In this document: piece by piece, positions 23,700 to 36,129 of the stretch
Layout: every line of letters starts with the position of its first letter
Position numbering within the stretch: position 1 is the first letter of the stretch
From: Isoetes taiwanensis
Lineage: Eukaryota; Streptophyta; Lycopodiopsida; Isoetales; Isoetaceae
DNA: 64,000 nucleotides
Direction of reading: 5' to 3'
Assembly: GCA_021234155.1 (NCBI GenBank)
Contig: JAJEKV010000065.1
Coordinates: 6,768,316 to 6,832,315 of the forward strand
Notes under the pieces: generated by a model
Told to the model about the DNA's origin: nothing
Seen by the model: only the letters and a program-made list of their open reading frames with translations
Databases searched by the model: none
Translations under genes and position numbers: made by a program

Positions 23700-24440
23700 A
23701 GCTCTTCCAAGCTTCCAATCTGGCGTCCTTGGAATGCTTCTCAGAAACAAAAGTTAGGCTTCAGGCGGGTCTGCACTCGGGAACAAGCCTGCCGGATTTA
23801 AACCTTACACCGCAAGCATTGCACAGGGTTTTATGGCCCATCGGACCTGCCCGCCACTTTGGAGTTCTCTGCGTCAGACAATGCGCCCTCTCCGGGTCTT
23901 TTGCTCCGAGCTTTTCCTAGCACAGAGGGAAAATTGGCTATGGTGCCAGAGGTCGCAGGGCTTTCTAGCACTGATACCGAACTTAGAACTTGAAAATTCT
24001 GCTCTCTGTTTATGCTTAACTCCGTTTGCTAATCATTTCATTTACGCATGATCAAAGAACATGCCACACCACCGGATCTATCAGAAGACCGAAAACAAAA
24101 GAATCTGGCATAAAAGGGGCTTCAAGAATGGGCTTCAAGATCTGCGATTCTGAGAAAAATACCTTGCAAGAGCAGAAGGAAGATGGACAGCATTTCGTAA
24201 GACTTGCAAAATGGCGTTTCTCTAACGTCCTAATGGCTTCCGATTCAAAAGCATGGCCAGTGTTTCGGAACAGGTACTTAAGGCATTCTGCAAGTCTACT
24301 ATACTCTGTGCTGCCACAACAGATTGTGGTATTTTGAAACCTGTAGCGGCTCTTCTGATACTATGCCAGATGAAGAAATGGCCAGATCTTCTTCCGCCAT
24401 ACAGGATAAACTGAGGCTCAGATGCCGGACAGATGAAAAG
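23700..24440. other. upstream region of the phosphatase exons, no firm gene
   Basis: Short open frames exist on both strands (for example 23,654-23,920 and 24,026-24,337 plus), but none matches a known family or is bounded by clear splice sites. It may hold the missing first exon or promoter of the minus-strand phosphatase gene. Confidence 0.25.
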
Positions 24441-24457
24441 ATGAAGAACATATCACA

Positions 24458-24581
24458 GCAGATAGGAAGCAGCCAATAGGAACTGATAGGAAGACGATGA
24501 AGCTTGGAAATCTGGCACAACAGATAGGAAGCAGCCGATAGGAACTAATAGGAAACTGATGAAGCTTGGAAATCCGGCATA
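24458..24581. repeat. tandem duplication, about 62-bp unit, two copies
   Basis: Units at about 24,458-24,519 and 24,520-24,581 share CAGATAGGAAGCAGCC, then ATAGGAACT, then GATGAAGCTTGGAAATC, with few differences. There is no coding meaning. Confidence 0.8.
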
Positions 24582-25600
24582 TGATATGGCCGACAGTCGG
24601 GATGGAGGGCAGAAAGCGCCCAGAAGCTTCTAGATCTGCATCCTGCATCTGGCTCCCACATTTGGCTCTGCCATTTCCTTCCGATCTTCCCTTACGAGCT
24701 TCTTCTAAAGGGCAAAACTAGTTCCCTTGGCTTTAGAATACGAAACACGGATTGAACGACAGAGCTTGAGATCTTGAACAACACAACAGATGAAAAGAAA
24801 TGGTTCTTGAATAGCACAATTCCGCTTCCATGCCATAGCCAGGATCTTGAGAGTTCGCCATAGCTACAATTTCGTAAGTGTACCAAATCTCTTCTTTTCA
24901 AAGGTACGTACCAAATCTCCCCCCTTTTCAATTTCAAATTTCAAACTTAGGCTAAGCATGGATGGGAGAAAAAAAGTAAGATATTGAGAGAAAAAAGCGG
25001 AATAATAGAGTGTATGTAAGAAACAAAGACGAGTATAGTGTGGCCAATGGGTTATTTTTCTAAGGCTAATGGGTATGAAGGATTAAAATGTTATATATAA
25101 ATTGACGTCTATTCATACGTTCCCAATTTCCTTTTTTTATGTGTGTGCTACTATGTTCACACATTACATATTATGTTGCCATTATAGGTGCACATTTTCG
25201 AGGCATATAATTCTTATTCCAGGTAAAAAAATTTCACTTTTTAAAGATCATGATATACTTTGAACCTTGTTTGACCCAGTTTGAAGGTTTAAGACACAAA
25301 ATGGGGACAAGTACTCTTTGACCCACATAATCATCCTCTATAGTTCCTAACACAATGTTGCACAAGGTTTACATATTAATAGTTTAATGCATAGATTTGA
25401 TAGGTTTTCATAGGTTTAATGCATAAGTTTACGTTGGTTTAACCATTTCAATGTGCTTTTATAGGTTTATTATATAGATTTACATAGTTTTAATGCATAG
25501 CTTTCATATGTTTAGTGCATAGGTTTAGATAGGCTTAATAGGTTTTGTGATCCAATTGTACCTCTGCAAAAATAACCTCTGGCCCTGAAAATTACGTTTA
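24582..25600. other. AT-rich non-coding stretch with a degenerate ATAGGTTTA repeat
   Basis: No gene is seen. From about 25,370 to 25,545 the words ATAGGTTTA, ATAGATTTA and TTAATGCATAG recur irregularly, which looks like an old short-period tandem repeat. Confidence 0.5.
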
Positions 25601-25609
25601 TTACTCTGA

Positions 25610-25750
25610 GTTGCCTTTCTCGACTCGCGAGTCGAGAAAGGGCCTCAAACTTGTGTTTTCACTCCGAGCTGCCTTTCTCGACTCGAGAGTCGAGAAAGGC
25701 TATCAGAAGGGCCTTGAGGGTCTTTCTCGACTCGAGAAAGACCCTCAAAA
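25610..25750. repeat. palindromic repeat cluster 1 (three palindromes)
   Basis: 25,616-25,639 is a perfect 24-bp palindrome with half-site TTTCTCGACTCG. 25,674-25,697 is the same with the central bases changed. 25,716-25,746 has perfect 15-nt arms GAGGGTCTTTCTCGA and its complement around a single C. The spacer 'CTCAAACTTG' and 'GTTTTCACTC' recurs in cluster 2 at 31.6 kb, so the whole unit, not just the palindrome, is a repeat family. Confidence 0.9.
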
Positions 25751-27960
25751 ACGTTTTCTTTTTCCTACTTTAAAAAAAGGGGAAAAAAGTTTTTTTTTTT
25801 CTTTTTCTTTAGCAGGGTTGCTTAACCCCCCCTGCCCGATTTCCTGCATTCCTAGCTATGCCATGTGTCGTGCCACATCAGCTATTTTTAATCTCAACCA
25901 TTAGATTTCTTAATTTCGCATCGGATGGCCATGAAAATTAGAAAGTCGCTGAAAATCACTTCTCGCTCTTCTCCGACCATCCCGATTTCCTCCTCTGCTT
26001 CTGCTTTTCATCTGGAGCTCCTTCGCAGGCCGATTCTCCGAAACAAAGCCAACCCACAGAAGATTTACGGCAAAATAATCTCAGAGTTTTGCTAGCTAGG
26101 GTTCGGAGATTTGATTTCCGTTTCTAATTCTTGTTAAGTCCTATTGTTCTAACCGTGTTTTCTTTTTCTTCTGTAGTTTAGACTGAATCCACATTTTGGG
26201 GCCCGAGTAGTTGCACATAACGATGCAGAATAATGAGCAGCATTTGTTCGTGCTTTGAAGTTGCTCATTTATATATGAAGCTCCAAATTAGAACCATGCA
26301 ATGCAATACTGGATTTGCCACGTCCCCGGATTTTTGCTCTGACTTATGGCATCACACTGAATATTTAGACTCTCACTGAATATTTAATAATGTTTTCTGG
26401 TTTTCAGTGCAGTGTGTGCGACAAATCCGCCCTGCATCTTCCTGAATTGGTAGTTTTGGAAGCTACTTTTTAGCAAATGATCTATGCAAGGGATGAATCT
26501 AAGTGCAAACTCAATCGTGAACCGCCATTTGAGTTATCTAGTTCATTGGAGATGCATACACTTCTGTTCTTGCACCTTTGTGGAAGGTGTGTATTTTATT
26601 ATAATTCGATTAGCTTGCTTTCACATACCGTCTAATGTTGGGGAACAAGCGGCTGTGAAATAAGGAACTCCTATCTACCTATCGTTCTTCTAAGAACATT
26701 TTGACCATACCGTAGTGAACTTTTCAATGAACCGAGAAATGGTCTATCAAGTACAATGGGATGATGCAAGTTCAAAGAAGAATATCTCTTTGGGATTGTA
26801 GAGTGCCCTTTCGGGACGATGTCCATGATTCATTATATGTATCGCATTCCACTCCACGGGAAGTTTGATTTGAAGTAGAAATGATTTAGAGCACATTCCA
26901 CTCTGGGAAATTGGATTTGAAGAAACGTAGAAATTATTTAGAGCACATGCAAGTTGTGTTCAATATAGATGGACATTGGCTTGAAAATTTGGTATCGTCT
27001 GCTCATATCCTCGTTCACCAGGGTTTAAGTCCACATAGCGTGGTTGATATGCCGTCATCATCTCTCATCTCTCATCTCGCTCTAGATATATACAATCCGC
27101 GGGGAACACGAAAACATGAAAAGATCACATTTTGAAGCATAAATTTGAAGCAACTAGGAATTATGCTTCTCCAAAATTGTATTTTGCACGTACGAAATCA
27201 ACACCATATAGTATTCCGCTTGGTATTTTGCGAATCTTGTTATACAGTATAGCAAATTTTGTACTTGCATACCCCACAAATGAGGAACTTTATGTACGGT
27301 GTAGATTAAGGAATAAGGGGTGAATATGCCTATCCAACAGCTCTCGTTGCCTGGAGTCACCCCCCGTGTGAATATGCACCCAAACCAAAGGGGGTTTAAG
27401 GGGGATTTTAATTTAAATGTGTTGGACCCAATGGTTGTGTTAATTAATGTCAATGGTAGTTAGGTGTTGGTTGTTAATGTCAATGGTTATTATGTGTTAA
27501 TTTTTATATGTTGGATGTTAATGATTTATGTTGCAGAAATTTTTTTTGGCCCCTTCTGGGCCTTAGGGACGCCCCCCTGTGACAAAAAATTTAGAATTCA
27601 AACCCGAGAAAAACTAGAATTCATTTGAGGCTTTCATCACACGTAGCTTTTGAATTTGATCACAATAAAACAAATAGAACATAAGTAAAAGTTACCATAA
27701 AGATAGAGCAGATTGATCCCATTATTCTCTAAAGTCATAAAGTTTGCAACACCCATACACAAACATTTTTCAACCGAATTTAACAGCAGCCTTTGGCCTC
27801 CATGGATTCTTGTGGTGAGAAACCAAAGTGGGAAACTTTTCTGCTTGTTAGCACAAGGATCTAGAAGCCTTGGAATTTGCTTAATAACTGCCTCAAAATC
27901 TAAAAATGCATGGTAATTTTTTGCAAGCTTCATTCGGAATGAGCCATAAAACAATATCCA
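25751..27960. other. non-coding stretch, possible plus-strand exon pieces
   Basis: A poly-A/poly-T patch lies at about 25,770-25,812. A CT-rich 5'-UTR-like stretch occurs at 25,960-26,040. Near 26,408-26,450 a short open stretch between TTTTCAG and GTAGTT could be an exon (CSVCDKSALHLPEL). An open frame at 26,911-27,135 has no recognisable domain. I can support no gene. Confidence 0.25.
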
Positions 27961-27969
27961 ATAGCGCAA

Positions 27970-28150
27970 TCCTGTATTAATCAGCTGGTAGGATGTGAAA
28001 GCCTACCAAACCCGGCCGAAAAATTGCTGTTTTAACATAGATAACTTAACCAAACATATCCATATCATAAACTATCAAAAAGATCTCGGAGAGAACTTTC
28101 CAACGCAATAAAAATCATCTCAAACAGAGCTCTGGATCAAAAGTTATGAT
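27970..28150. repeat. dispersed repeat, copy 1
   Basis: It shares with 44,590-44,770 an ordered series: AATCAGCT, GTGTGAAA or GATGTGAAAGCC, AACTTAACCAAA, AGAGAGCTTTCCAAC or GAGAACTTTCCAACG, and AAAAGTTATGATAA. The copies differ at roughly one base in four by eye. Class unknown. Confidence 0.7.
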
Positions 28151-28197
28151 AAGAAATGTGTTCCCGGCGGGGAAACTGCACTATATGCGCCCTTCAA

Positions 28198-28396
28198 GCC
28201 CTTCATGTGCCCATTATGCACCACACACAAAAAAAAGAGGGCTTTTGTTGTGAGCCATTGGTTGTTGACCATTGGAAAGAAAGGCTAAAATCAATGGCCC
28301 TTCATGTGCCCATTATGCACCACACGCACAAAAAAAGGGCTTTTGTCGTGAGCCATTGGTTGTTGACCATTCAAAAAAAAAGGCTAAAATCAATGG
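28198..28396. repeat. tandem duplication, about 99-bp unit, two copies
   Basis: Units 28,198-28,296 and 28,297-28,396 share 'CCCTTCATGTGCCCATTATG', then 'GAGCCATTGGTTGTTGACCA' and 'GGCTAAAATCAATGG'. They differ by small indels in A runs. It abuts the dispersed repeat at 27,970-28,150. The 95-codon open frame across it is a by-product. Confidence 0.85.
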
Positions 28397-28399
28397 CTC

Positions 28400-31020
28400 A
28401 AAAATGGTGCACTCTAGATGTACGCATTAGTACATCCATTTGAATACATCACGAAATCATAGGAAAACCTTAGTGAAAAGCGTACAAAAACACAAAGAAA
28501 ACCCCCTGTTATTATGCTACATATTCCTACCAAGTGATCCAGAAAACACTAGGTGTACTTTTTCTGTTCTTACTTCTACTTCCAGGTATTTCTTGAACAT
28601 TCTCACCAACAATTATTTTACTCTCCAATTGTCATTCATGTGATGTCTTAGGTAATGCTACAACATGTTGCTAGTTGCAGTCTTTTACACATGCAATAAA
28701 GGTTACCCAATTTCCCTTAATAGTTTAATGCTGATTTGAAGCTCTATAGCACATTTTGTTGGCTCTTGCAAACATTTCCAATGCAGCTTTATGATTTGTT
28801 ATAGAGCACCCATGTAGTCTCACCATGTAAAGCACCTGCTGTCCTTGGCGAGCATCCTAGCTTTTACATTGCAAACCTCATTAGTGTGCTGGTCTACTCT
28901 TCTATTCCTTCAATTTTTTTGCTTGAGGGTCCTGTTTTTACATGATGTCCCTTGATAGATCTCAACAGAGTCAGTGTCTCAATGTGATCAGTACAAGTTG
29001 GCGAGGAATCATGGATTTTGATTTGGAGTGCTCTTGCATGACATGATGCAAATCAGCATATTGCTCCGTCAAGTGAACTCTGAATGTGGCAACTTCCTGT
29101 CCACGGATACATTTGCTTAGAGCTCCCATGTCTGCCATACCTCAAGATCTCTGCAGAACATTGACAAAAGGTTATAAGGTTGGATTTGGGAGATTCAAAT
29201 AATTTTAGTGCTGCACTGGTAAATCATCCATATGCAAGAGAATATGCACAACTAGCGAGATGAATTTAATGAGATGCAGGTTTATTATATCTGATGATTT
29301 AATCATCATGAGCCTGGAGCTTACTGTTGGGGAAAATGAGGTAACATTATACTGCACAACTTCTTAGCCTTTAGTTATTTATTTTTTCTGTAAACCATTG
29401 GTTTTGGTTTGATATGTGATGGCTATTGCGAAAGCTTCTTTCACTTCCTCAACTGTCGTCAATGATATCTTCAAGTTTAAAATCAACTCAGTTCATCGAA
29501 CAACATAGCTGGCTAACGAGAAATCCAGAATTCTGAAGCTCTTAGTTTTATCACAACGACTGCATAATTTCTTGCTTTTAATCATGTGCTTTGCATGCTA
29601 AGATGTATTATCTTTTTATGATGAACTTTCCTACATAAGCCATACTGTGTTAGTACCATATGAGGTTTTGTCGAAGGTGTAACTTAGATTGTACGGTATC
29701 CATTTTCAAAGAACCATATTATGTAATAACGGCAGTCAATGAGAGGAAATTCACGAAGAGATATTATGCCCATCAATTATGCCCTTCATGAGATATTCTC
29801 ATGATATCTTCATGGCATTACCAGTATGTAACATCATCTTATGTGCACCTATATGTTCATAATGCTTTTATTTGAAACACACAAGGTTCCTGTATATTTT
29901 ACAAACTCCCATCCACTACTAGCATTGGGTTGCTATCATGCCTTATGATTACTATCATGCCGTAAGAGCTTTTTTTCCGTTTGTTATAAGAGCGATAGCC
30001 TTATGTGGTAGTCTCATGTTGCCTGACCATATCAGCTATGTTTGAACTATTGCATGTTGTATACACATTTATGCTTGTTGTAGGTCACTATTACCAGCTT
30101 CTTCCTTCAGTTCCAGCATGGATAATATGCAAATAAATGATTCTATGGTGGAGTCAAGTTTGTTTTCATTATGGATGGTTCATGCGATAAAAGCTTACAC
30201 ACTCTAGATAGGCATTTTGTTCTTAGTTAATTGCAAAAGTAAGCTGAACTTGTTCTGTGGCTTCACTTGTGGTTGCAATCTGTGGCTGCACTTGTTGATA
30301 TTTCCAAGCTTGCACCACGAATTCCAACATTATTTTGGAAATTACAAGTTCAAATTGAGTATTTATTTACGAATCTCTAAAGGAGGTTTCCATAGGCATA
30401 GGCACATTGTTATGTAGTAACAATGTTTCATTTTATTACTTTTGTAGCTTTGAAAATGCCATTCAAGTCATCCATTAACGAGATTGAATATGCTAAAACA
30501 GTGTGGCTCACATATAGGGGGGTTTAGATGTAAGGCTTGTTAATGGATAGTACCACTTGCATTCCCCCCCGTAGCATGAGGTATCTCTTGCTTACCGTAG
30601 TATGACTACATCTTGTAGATGAAATATTTGGGATTGGACTATTTTATATTAAATTATTTTTAACATTTTCACTTAAAAAATTCAACACCTTTCTTTTTTC
30701 TCCCTTTTGTCTCTTCATAAACAAACTAATTTTGTTCATACCATCTCAACAAAGTATCATGTGAACCTAGTGCACAATTAGCAAGTTGCATATAGAGCAA
30801 CTTTCGAAAATCAAAAGTTTTTTTCAATCTTGGTGGTAGTGGTGGGCAACTAGGGATATTGACGAAGTTGCTAAAAAACCTTTTTTGTTACAACTTAAAT
30901 CATAATCATAAGTACTTTGAACTCTTTTCTATTACATTTTATCTTTACAAATGCATCCAAAGGCAAGTCTACCTTAATGGCACACACATATATTTAAAAG
31001 AAAATAAAAAGAAAAAATAG
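28400..31020. other. long AT-rich non-coding stretch
   Basis: No ORF of note and no splice-bounded coding stretch that I would defend. One short open stretch at about 29,280-29,340, between GATGCAG and GTAACA, contains 'IISDDLIIMSLELTVGENE'. This is weak. The rest looks intronic or intergenic. Confidence 0.4.
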
Positions 31021-31024
31021 AGAC

Positions 31025-31382
31025 AATGAGTCGATATTGAGGTGCCAAAAGACTCTGTCGATAAGAGCTCTTGGGAGTCATCAGCCTGTTATCCCCGGTG
31101 TACCTTTGATCCGTTGAGCGAGAGCGTGGTTGTATATTTTTATCATGTATTTTTTCATTCTAGGACCTTCGCAACCCACTCTAGGGACGGACTGTGAGGT
31201 GGCGAGAGACGAATGAGGTGCGGTTCCGAGGATGGAAAAGGACGACCTTCTTACCTTTTGGATTGGTACGAATAAGCTGAGCACATCGCGATGCTTACAC
31301 CTCTCGCCTATCGAAGTGATGTTCCACCTCATCTGAGAACTCGTATAGAGAATGATTTCCTGCACTTTGCCAGGCAATAGTT
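31025..31382 (-). pseudogene. organelle-type LSU (23S/26S) rRNA fragments, rearranged
   Basis: 31,025-31,125 is the reverse complement of the conserved LSU rRNA peptidyl-transferase region: 'GAGGTGCCAAA', 'GAGCTCTTGGG', 'ATCAGCCTGTTATCCCCGG' and 'GTACCTTTGATCCGTTGAGCG'. 31,250-31,382 resembles the 3' end of LSU rRNA on the same strand ('ATTGGTACGAATAAGCTGAG', 'GCTTACACCTCTCGCCTATC', 'TGAGAACTCGTATAGAGAA'). The 3'-end block should precede the other on this strand but follows it, so the copy is rearranged. It is most simply a nuclear insertion of mitochondrial or plastid DNA. Which organelle is not decided. Confidence 0.75.
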
Positions 31383-31589
31383 CCATAGTGTGCTGCTCAC
31401 CTGTTATCTAATCGTAATCAATCTTTCTTTCGGCCTTTCATTACTCCCTAACTTCCTTCCTTCATATATTAATACATATTCTCTTAGCATGCCACTAAAA
31501 TTCAAGTTACTACAATTCCAACCCAAATACATCTACCTAGCCTTCTTCCCAACCCTGCAGTTCTGCTAGTTTTCTTTTTTTGGGGGGCT

Positions 31590-31830
31590 CTAAGCTACAT
31601 TTCTCGACTCGCGAGTCGAGAAAGGCCTTAGAAGGGCCTTAGGGCCTTTCTCGACTCGCGAGTCGAGAAAACGCCTCAAACTTGCGTTTTCACTCTGAGC
31701 TGCCTTTCTCGACTGGTCTAGCCAGTTGGTGGCTTTCCTTCCCAAGCTTGTAAGACGGGCTGGAGCTGGAATGGGTTGCTTGCCCTTGGTCAGGGTCTTG
31801 AGGGTCTTTCTCGACTCGCGAAAGGAAAAA
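31590..31830. repeat. palindromic repeat cluster 2
   Basis: Perfect 24-bp palindromes with half-site TTTCTCGACTCG lie at 31,600-31,623 and 31,647-31,670. A half-site (TTTCTCGACT) at 31,705 is followed by about 100 bp of unrelated sequence and then TTTCTCGACTCGCGAAAGG at 31,807. Compared with cluster 1, the third palindrome has been split by this insertion. Confidence 0.9.
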
Positions 31831-33490
31831 AAAGTTGTTTTTTTTTAATGCGATAAATATTGCCATTGCAAATAATAGAAAAATAGTGCAAGTCATACTA
31901 AGACTGGAAGGCTCCCTTCTAATAGCTATGTTTATGTCTCCCTCAAGTGGCACATCGTACTTTGTAACAACATAATATTGTGTCAATCTTGGTGATACAT
32001 TGGTGCTAGGCACACAACCATTATGTGAAAGTAAAAATTTGAGTTAAAAGATCATTTGTTGTTTTTATAAATGAAATAGGTGGTTTTTTATTTGAACATG
32101 AAGATAAATGGCATGTTTGCCACTTGTCAATATTTTATAAATAGCTTGCATGCATAGTTCTCTTTTGCTTACATTTGACCTGCTGTCCTTTTTAAGGTAT
32201 CATGAATCAATTTGTTGTTGCTTAGTCTCTTTTCAATATTTATAGTGAAGGTATAGATTACCATGACAGTCATGTGACCAGTTAGAAATTTGGATCTGTC
32301 ATGACATTGACACCTTATGCACCAACGTGAACAGCACTTATTGCATGTAGAAAAATACTTTTATGAGTTCCTCCACTGTTATTCCAATGATATGAGCTGC
32401 TTTGGCACATTTACATATTTATCTATCAGCCTCTTTGTTTATATAAATCTAGGTTATTAAATTATACATTTTAAACGTTTTCAATAAATGGTAACAGGAA
32501 CAAAAGATTGGCAGAATGGATATATTCATTTGGCCATATAGTATCTGGACTTACAGAAATAAGCATGTACAAACCCTTTGGTTTAACATTGTTTTTGTTG
32601 ATGACATTTGGCATAGACATGACTTATGAAAGTTGATTGAGAAATGACATATTGATTTATTTTGGTAACTTTCAATTCGAAGGTTCTAGAGGCTAAAGGA
32701 AATTCTTACGTAAGTTTGAATCTGGGTTGATAATACAATCCTTGGGGTTGACCGAGGATTGATGCTAGACCTAAGATTCTAGGTTTGGCTGGGTTTTTTT
32801 TTTTTAATTTTTTTTTGGGGCTCTAAGCTACATTTCTCGACTTGCGAGTCGAGAAAGGGACTCAGAACTATTTTCTTCATAAATGGCCCTTAGGACTGGT
32901 TGTTTTCTTATTTGTATTGTCCGTAGCATCACTTGCATTAACTTGATTTTGCCTTTGCCAGTACAGATCATGAACAGAAAGGACATGATCAGGAGCCATG
33001 GAAAGACTCGTTCATTAAAGAAAAAGGATGTTTAGAGGTTGGTGACATGAATTGGTCAGGCCAGTGTGTTCAGATTTCTATTCTCTTCAAGTTGCTCTCG
33101 TGGCTTGGAATACCTCGGACCTTGCTCCGCATGCTGTTCCCAGTAGATGGTTTGTGTGCAAAGATGATGTAATATTTGTGCCAGCCCGACCATCATGGTA
33201 TCTTCAACCACTGTAAAATACAATATAATGAAATATTTATGAATAAAAATTTAGGGCAGATCAGCACTTTGTTTACAGAAAGATAGCTTTTTTATTAGTT
33301 TTAGCTGTGCTCTTTATATTCTCGACTCGCTAACCAAGAAAAGTAGACCACGTAATTTTCCTTAAATTTTTTTTTTCACACAAGAAAACAGGCATCTTCT
33401 AAAGCAATAATGCGGTTTTAAAAGGTTTCCTCGTCCTTTTCGTGTAAAATAACAGGGTTCCAAAAAAAGTGCAAATGGCATGTGACCCAC
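31831..33490. other. AT-rich non-coding stretch with a third palindrome site
   Basis: No gene is recognised. At 32,833-32,856 the palindrome occurs again with one central change (CTTGCG). Its left flank 'GGGGCTCTAAGCTACA' is also found before cluster 2. A degraded half-site (TTCTCGACTCGCTAACC) lies at about 33,320. Confidence 0.7.
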
Positions 33491-34940
33491 TTTAATTAAA
33501 TGCGACTTACCTGCTCCAGACGAACTTCCTCCAACTCCTGGGGTCTCCATGAATTGCTGATGAGTGGGGTGGTTTCTCTTCCTTTTGATGAGCGCACTGC
33601 ATTGGGGCTGTCTCTGAGCTACGTGCAACGAACGATGTTCAAAACGGAGTTTCGAGCAAAGAACAAGTCTCAAGGCAGGTGGAGCCGAAAAAGTGGCTTA
33701 AGGTTAATAGGTTAGGGTTCCATGACATTGCCACGTGGCTCCAATGGGATACTTCTATGTGGCGGGTGCTTAATAGGATAAGGCAATGTGGAAATGGCCC
33801 TACGCCTAAGGTTGGCTAAGTTATGTGAAGGTTGGCTATGTTATGTGAATAACTTAGCCATGCCCCCTTTTCCACCCTCAATGGTGTATAAAGCTACTCA
33901 AGTAGACTTGTACAGTGACATGGTTCAAAAATATATGTATTTATGGCATATATTTCCAAGGAATGTCACAGAAAGAGTGGATGGAGTGGACTACCCAACG
34001 GCCATGTTCCTTTGCCGGCCAAATCCATTTGCCATGAATTATATCTGCAATGATCTCTGGAGGCCCAAGCCATCAGTTGACCATAATGAGTATGAGCCTG
34101 GGTAGAACATCTTTTTTGTTAGTTATATTGTATTCAATTTTGTTATTATCTGGATTATGGTGATCCCACTCTTTGAGGTGGTTATTTTCTACCTTGCATT
34201 GTTATACGCTCATGTTTATATGCTTCAGCAGCTAAATCGGCCCCGAAGGAGACGGGATGAATGTCACGTCTATTCCTCCCACGTCGAATTCTTGCTCACC
34301 ATCAAGAGTCAGACGTCAGATAGACGGCCTCATGTTGGCAAGCATGTGCTGACAGGAGGGAATCTCCTGTTTTTATACGATTGGAGTATCGCATACGAGT
34401 AGGGGACGTCACAAATTGAAACAAAATCTAGAATATGAATAGAATCTAGGACATGAACTAAAGCAGGAACAAAATTTAGAATATGAACTGAAGCAAGAAC
34501 GAAAACCAGATCAAAAACAAAAATATGATCAGGATTCAAAAGAAAAACAAAAATTAAAATAGAAACTATGATCGAAACAAGGACGGGGGTGGAATTAGGA
34601 GTGTGTGAATTGGAGCAAGTGTTCGCTCAGAGGCAAGAACTGAAGATAAGCTGGGACTAGAGCTGGAACTAGGGAATATGAATGATCTAGACCACTAATC
34701 TATCTGCAGATCATGCAACTCAAGCAAGGGAAGACCGGAAACTAATGGTGCATGTGGGCTAGCGCTGAGATTGAAGTTTACAAGAAGCTCCCTTAAAGAG
34801 AACTTCAAAAACTGCAGTACATTCTGTGATTGAGCCCGAGGAAATCTCACGTATATCAATCATACCAATAAAACTAGAATGCTCGAGCTTGATTCTAGAG
34901 ATGACGTGCTTAAAAGAAAATGCACTATCTATAACATAAG
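33491..34940. other. stretch with weak open frames, no recognised gene
   Basis: On the minus strand an open stretch ending 'METPGVGGSSSGAG' meets a GTAAGT at about 33,510, which could be a first exon. A plus-strand frame at 33,788-34,105 has no known domain. From 34,420 to 34,570 the sequence is A-rich with repeated TAGAATATGAA-like words. Confidence 0.25.
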
Positions 34941-34949
34941 CATTCGTAC

Positions 34950-35990
34950 ACTATCGTGATGTGCCAAGATATCTAACTTCCAAACCTCCAACTCCAATGA
35001 TATAGAACCAGAAATTTTATTGACCTTATTAGAAGGAATAAACTCTTCGTCAGATGTAGGAGTCTAATACATGCCGGCCAGCCGTTGAGAGATGCCTATA
35101 CTCGGACCAGTCCTTCATGTTTCCTAATGGGTTAAGTCGCTTTACTGGACATTCATGAACTATGTTACCTCAACCTCCACAATAAAGACATAGATTGCCC
35201 TCCATTCAGCGCTGCTTCTCAACAACAAATAAGAACCTTGAACAACTGAGCGGTCTATCTGCATGGGAATTGGACCATTGACTTATACGGGGTGCATGGC
35301 TGGAGTGGGGGCGAAGGACCCTATTGGTGGGTTATGATGCTGCTTCCACTCAAAAAGACAGATATGACATCAAACTGCGACCTTGATAGCCTCCTCCAAA
35401 AATGCAGGATCGTTCATGGTCAATAGAAAATCTTTGACATCATGTCAAGGGGCTCTTCAAAAACAATCTCAAAGAGCAATATCATCCCAGGAAGAGTCCG
35501 ATATACAATTTGCCGAAACTAAAATGCATAAACTGAAGTAGGATATGATCCTTGCCGTTTGCTTGGTGATGGCCGTTTACTGCCTATCTGTATCTCCAAT
35601 ACAACCTGTTAGCACCTCAACAAAAAACTACAAATTTTTCAATTGAGGATTGTCCTTCTCGAGCAGTGGTGCAAACCAAAAGAGAACTGGTCCTGTGGAC
35701 GAGAATCGACTGAGTCGACCTATGTTTGATTTGTAAAATATCTGTGAGGATACAATCAATTCACGATTGAATCTGGTTAAAAAAAAATTGAAGCTTGGAC
35801 TTTGTACCATCAAACTTCTCGGGGAAACTGACCTTTGACTTTAGGGGCTCGATGTGCCTTCTCCTGAAGCACAACATTCTCGAATTGGAGTTGCTGACAC
35901 AACTGAGCAAGTTGGTCTACCCTCTGCGACAATGCTGATATGGCCGCCTTGCTTCCACAATATCCTCCATGACGAAGAACAAAATAGAAC
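34950..35990 (-). pseudogene. gag: sushi-like Ty3/gypsy gag pseudogene
   Basis: On the minus strand, 35,945-35,850 reads 'LSQRVDQLAQLCQQLQFENV', a coiled N-terminal part. It continues with 'PEKFDGTKSKLQFFLNQI' and, in a shifted frame, 'TGPVLFWFAPLLEKDNPQL'. These match the N-terminal and capsid parts of sushi/RTL-type gag (P-x-K-F-D-G, then A-L-x-W). Near 35,210-35,155 a zinc knuckle reads C-L-Y-C-G-G, then G-N-I-V-H-E-C with one stop. Frameshifts and stops throughout mean it is dead. No pol is seen next to it, so the element is truncated or rearranged. Confidence 0.7.
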
Positions 35991-36129
35991 TCAGATTCAA
36001 AACATGCTAGAACCCGATAAGGGATTCTGGTTCAAACTATCATGAAGCTAGCTACGCAACAATAAGAGAGAATACTAGAAAATATACGAAACTAAATTTA
36101 ATGTGATACAATAGCAGTATTCAAGAGCA

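Noticed and set aside
25616-31670. Possible CRISPR-like array of regularly spaced repeats
   Set aside because: Palindromes are few, spacing is irregular, flanks are shared and not unique spacers, and the genome is eukaryotic.
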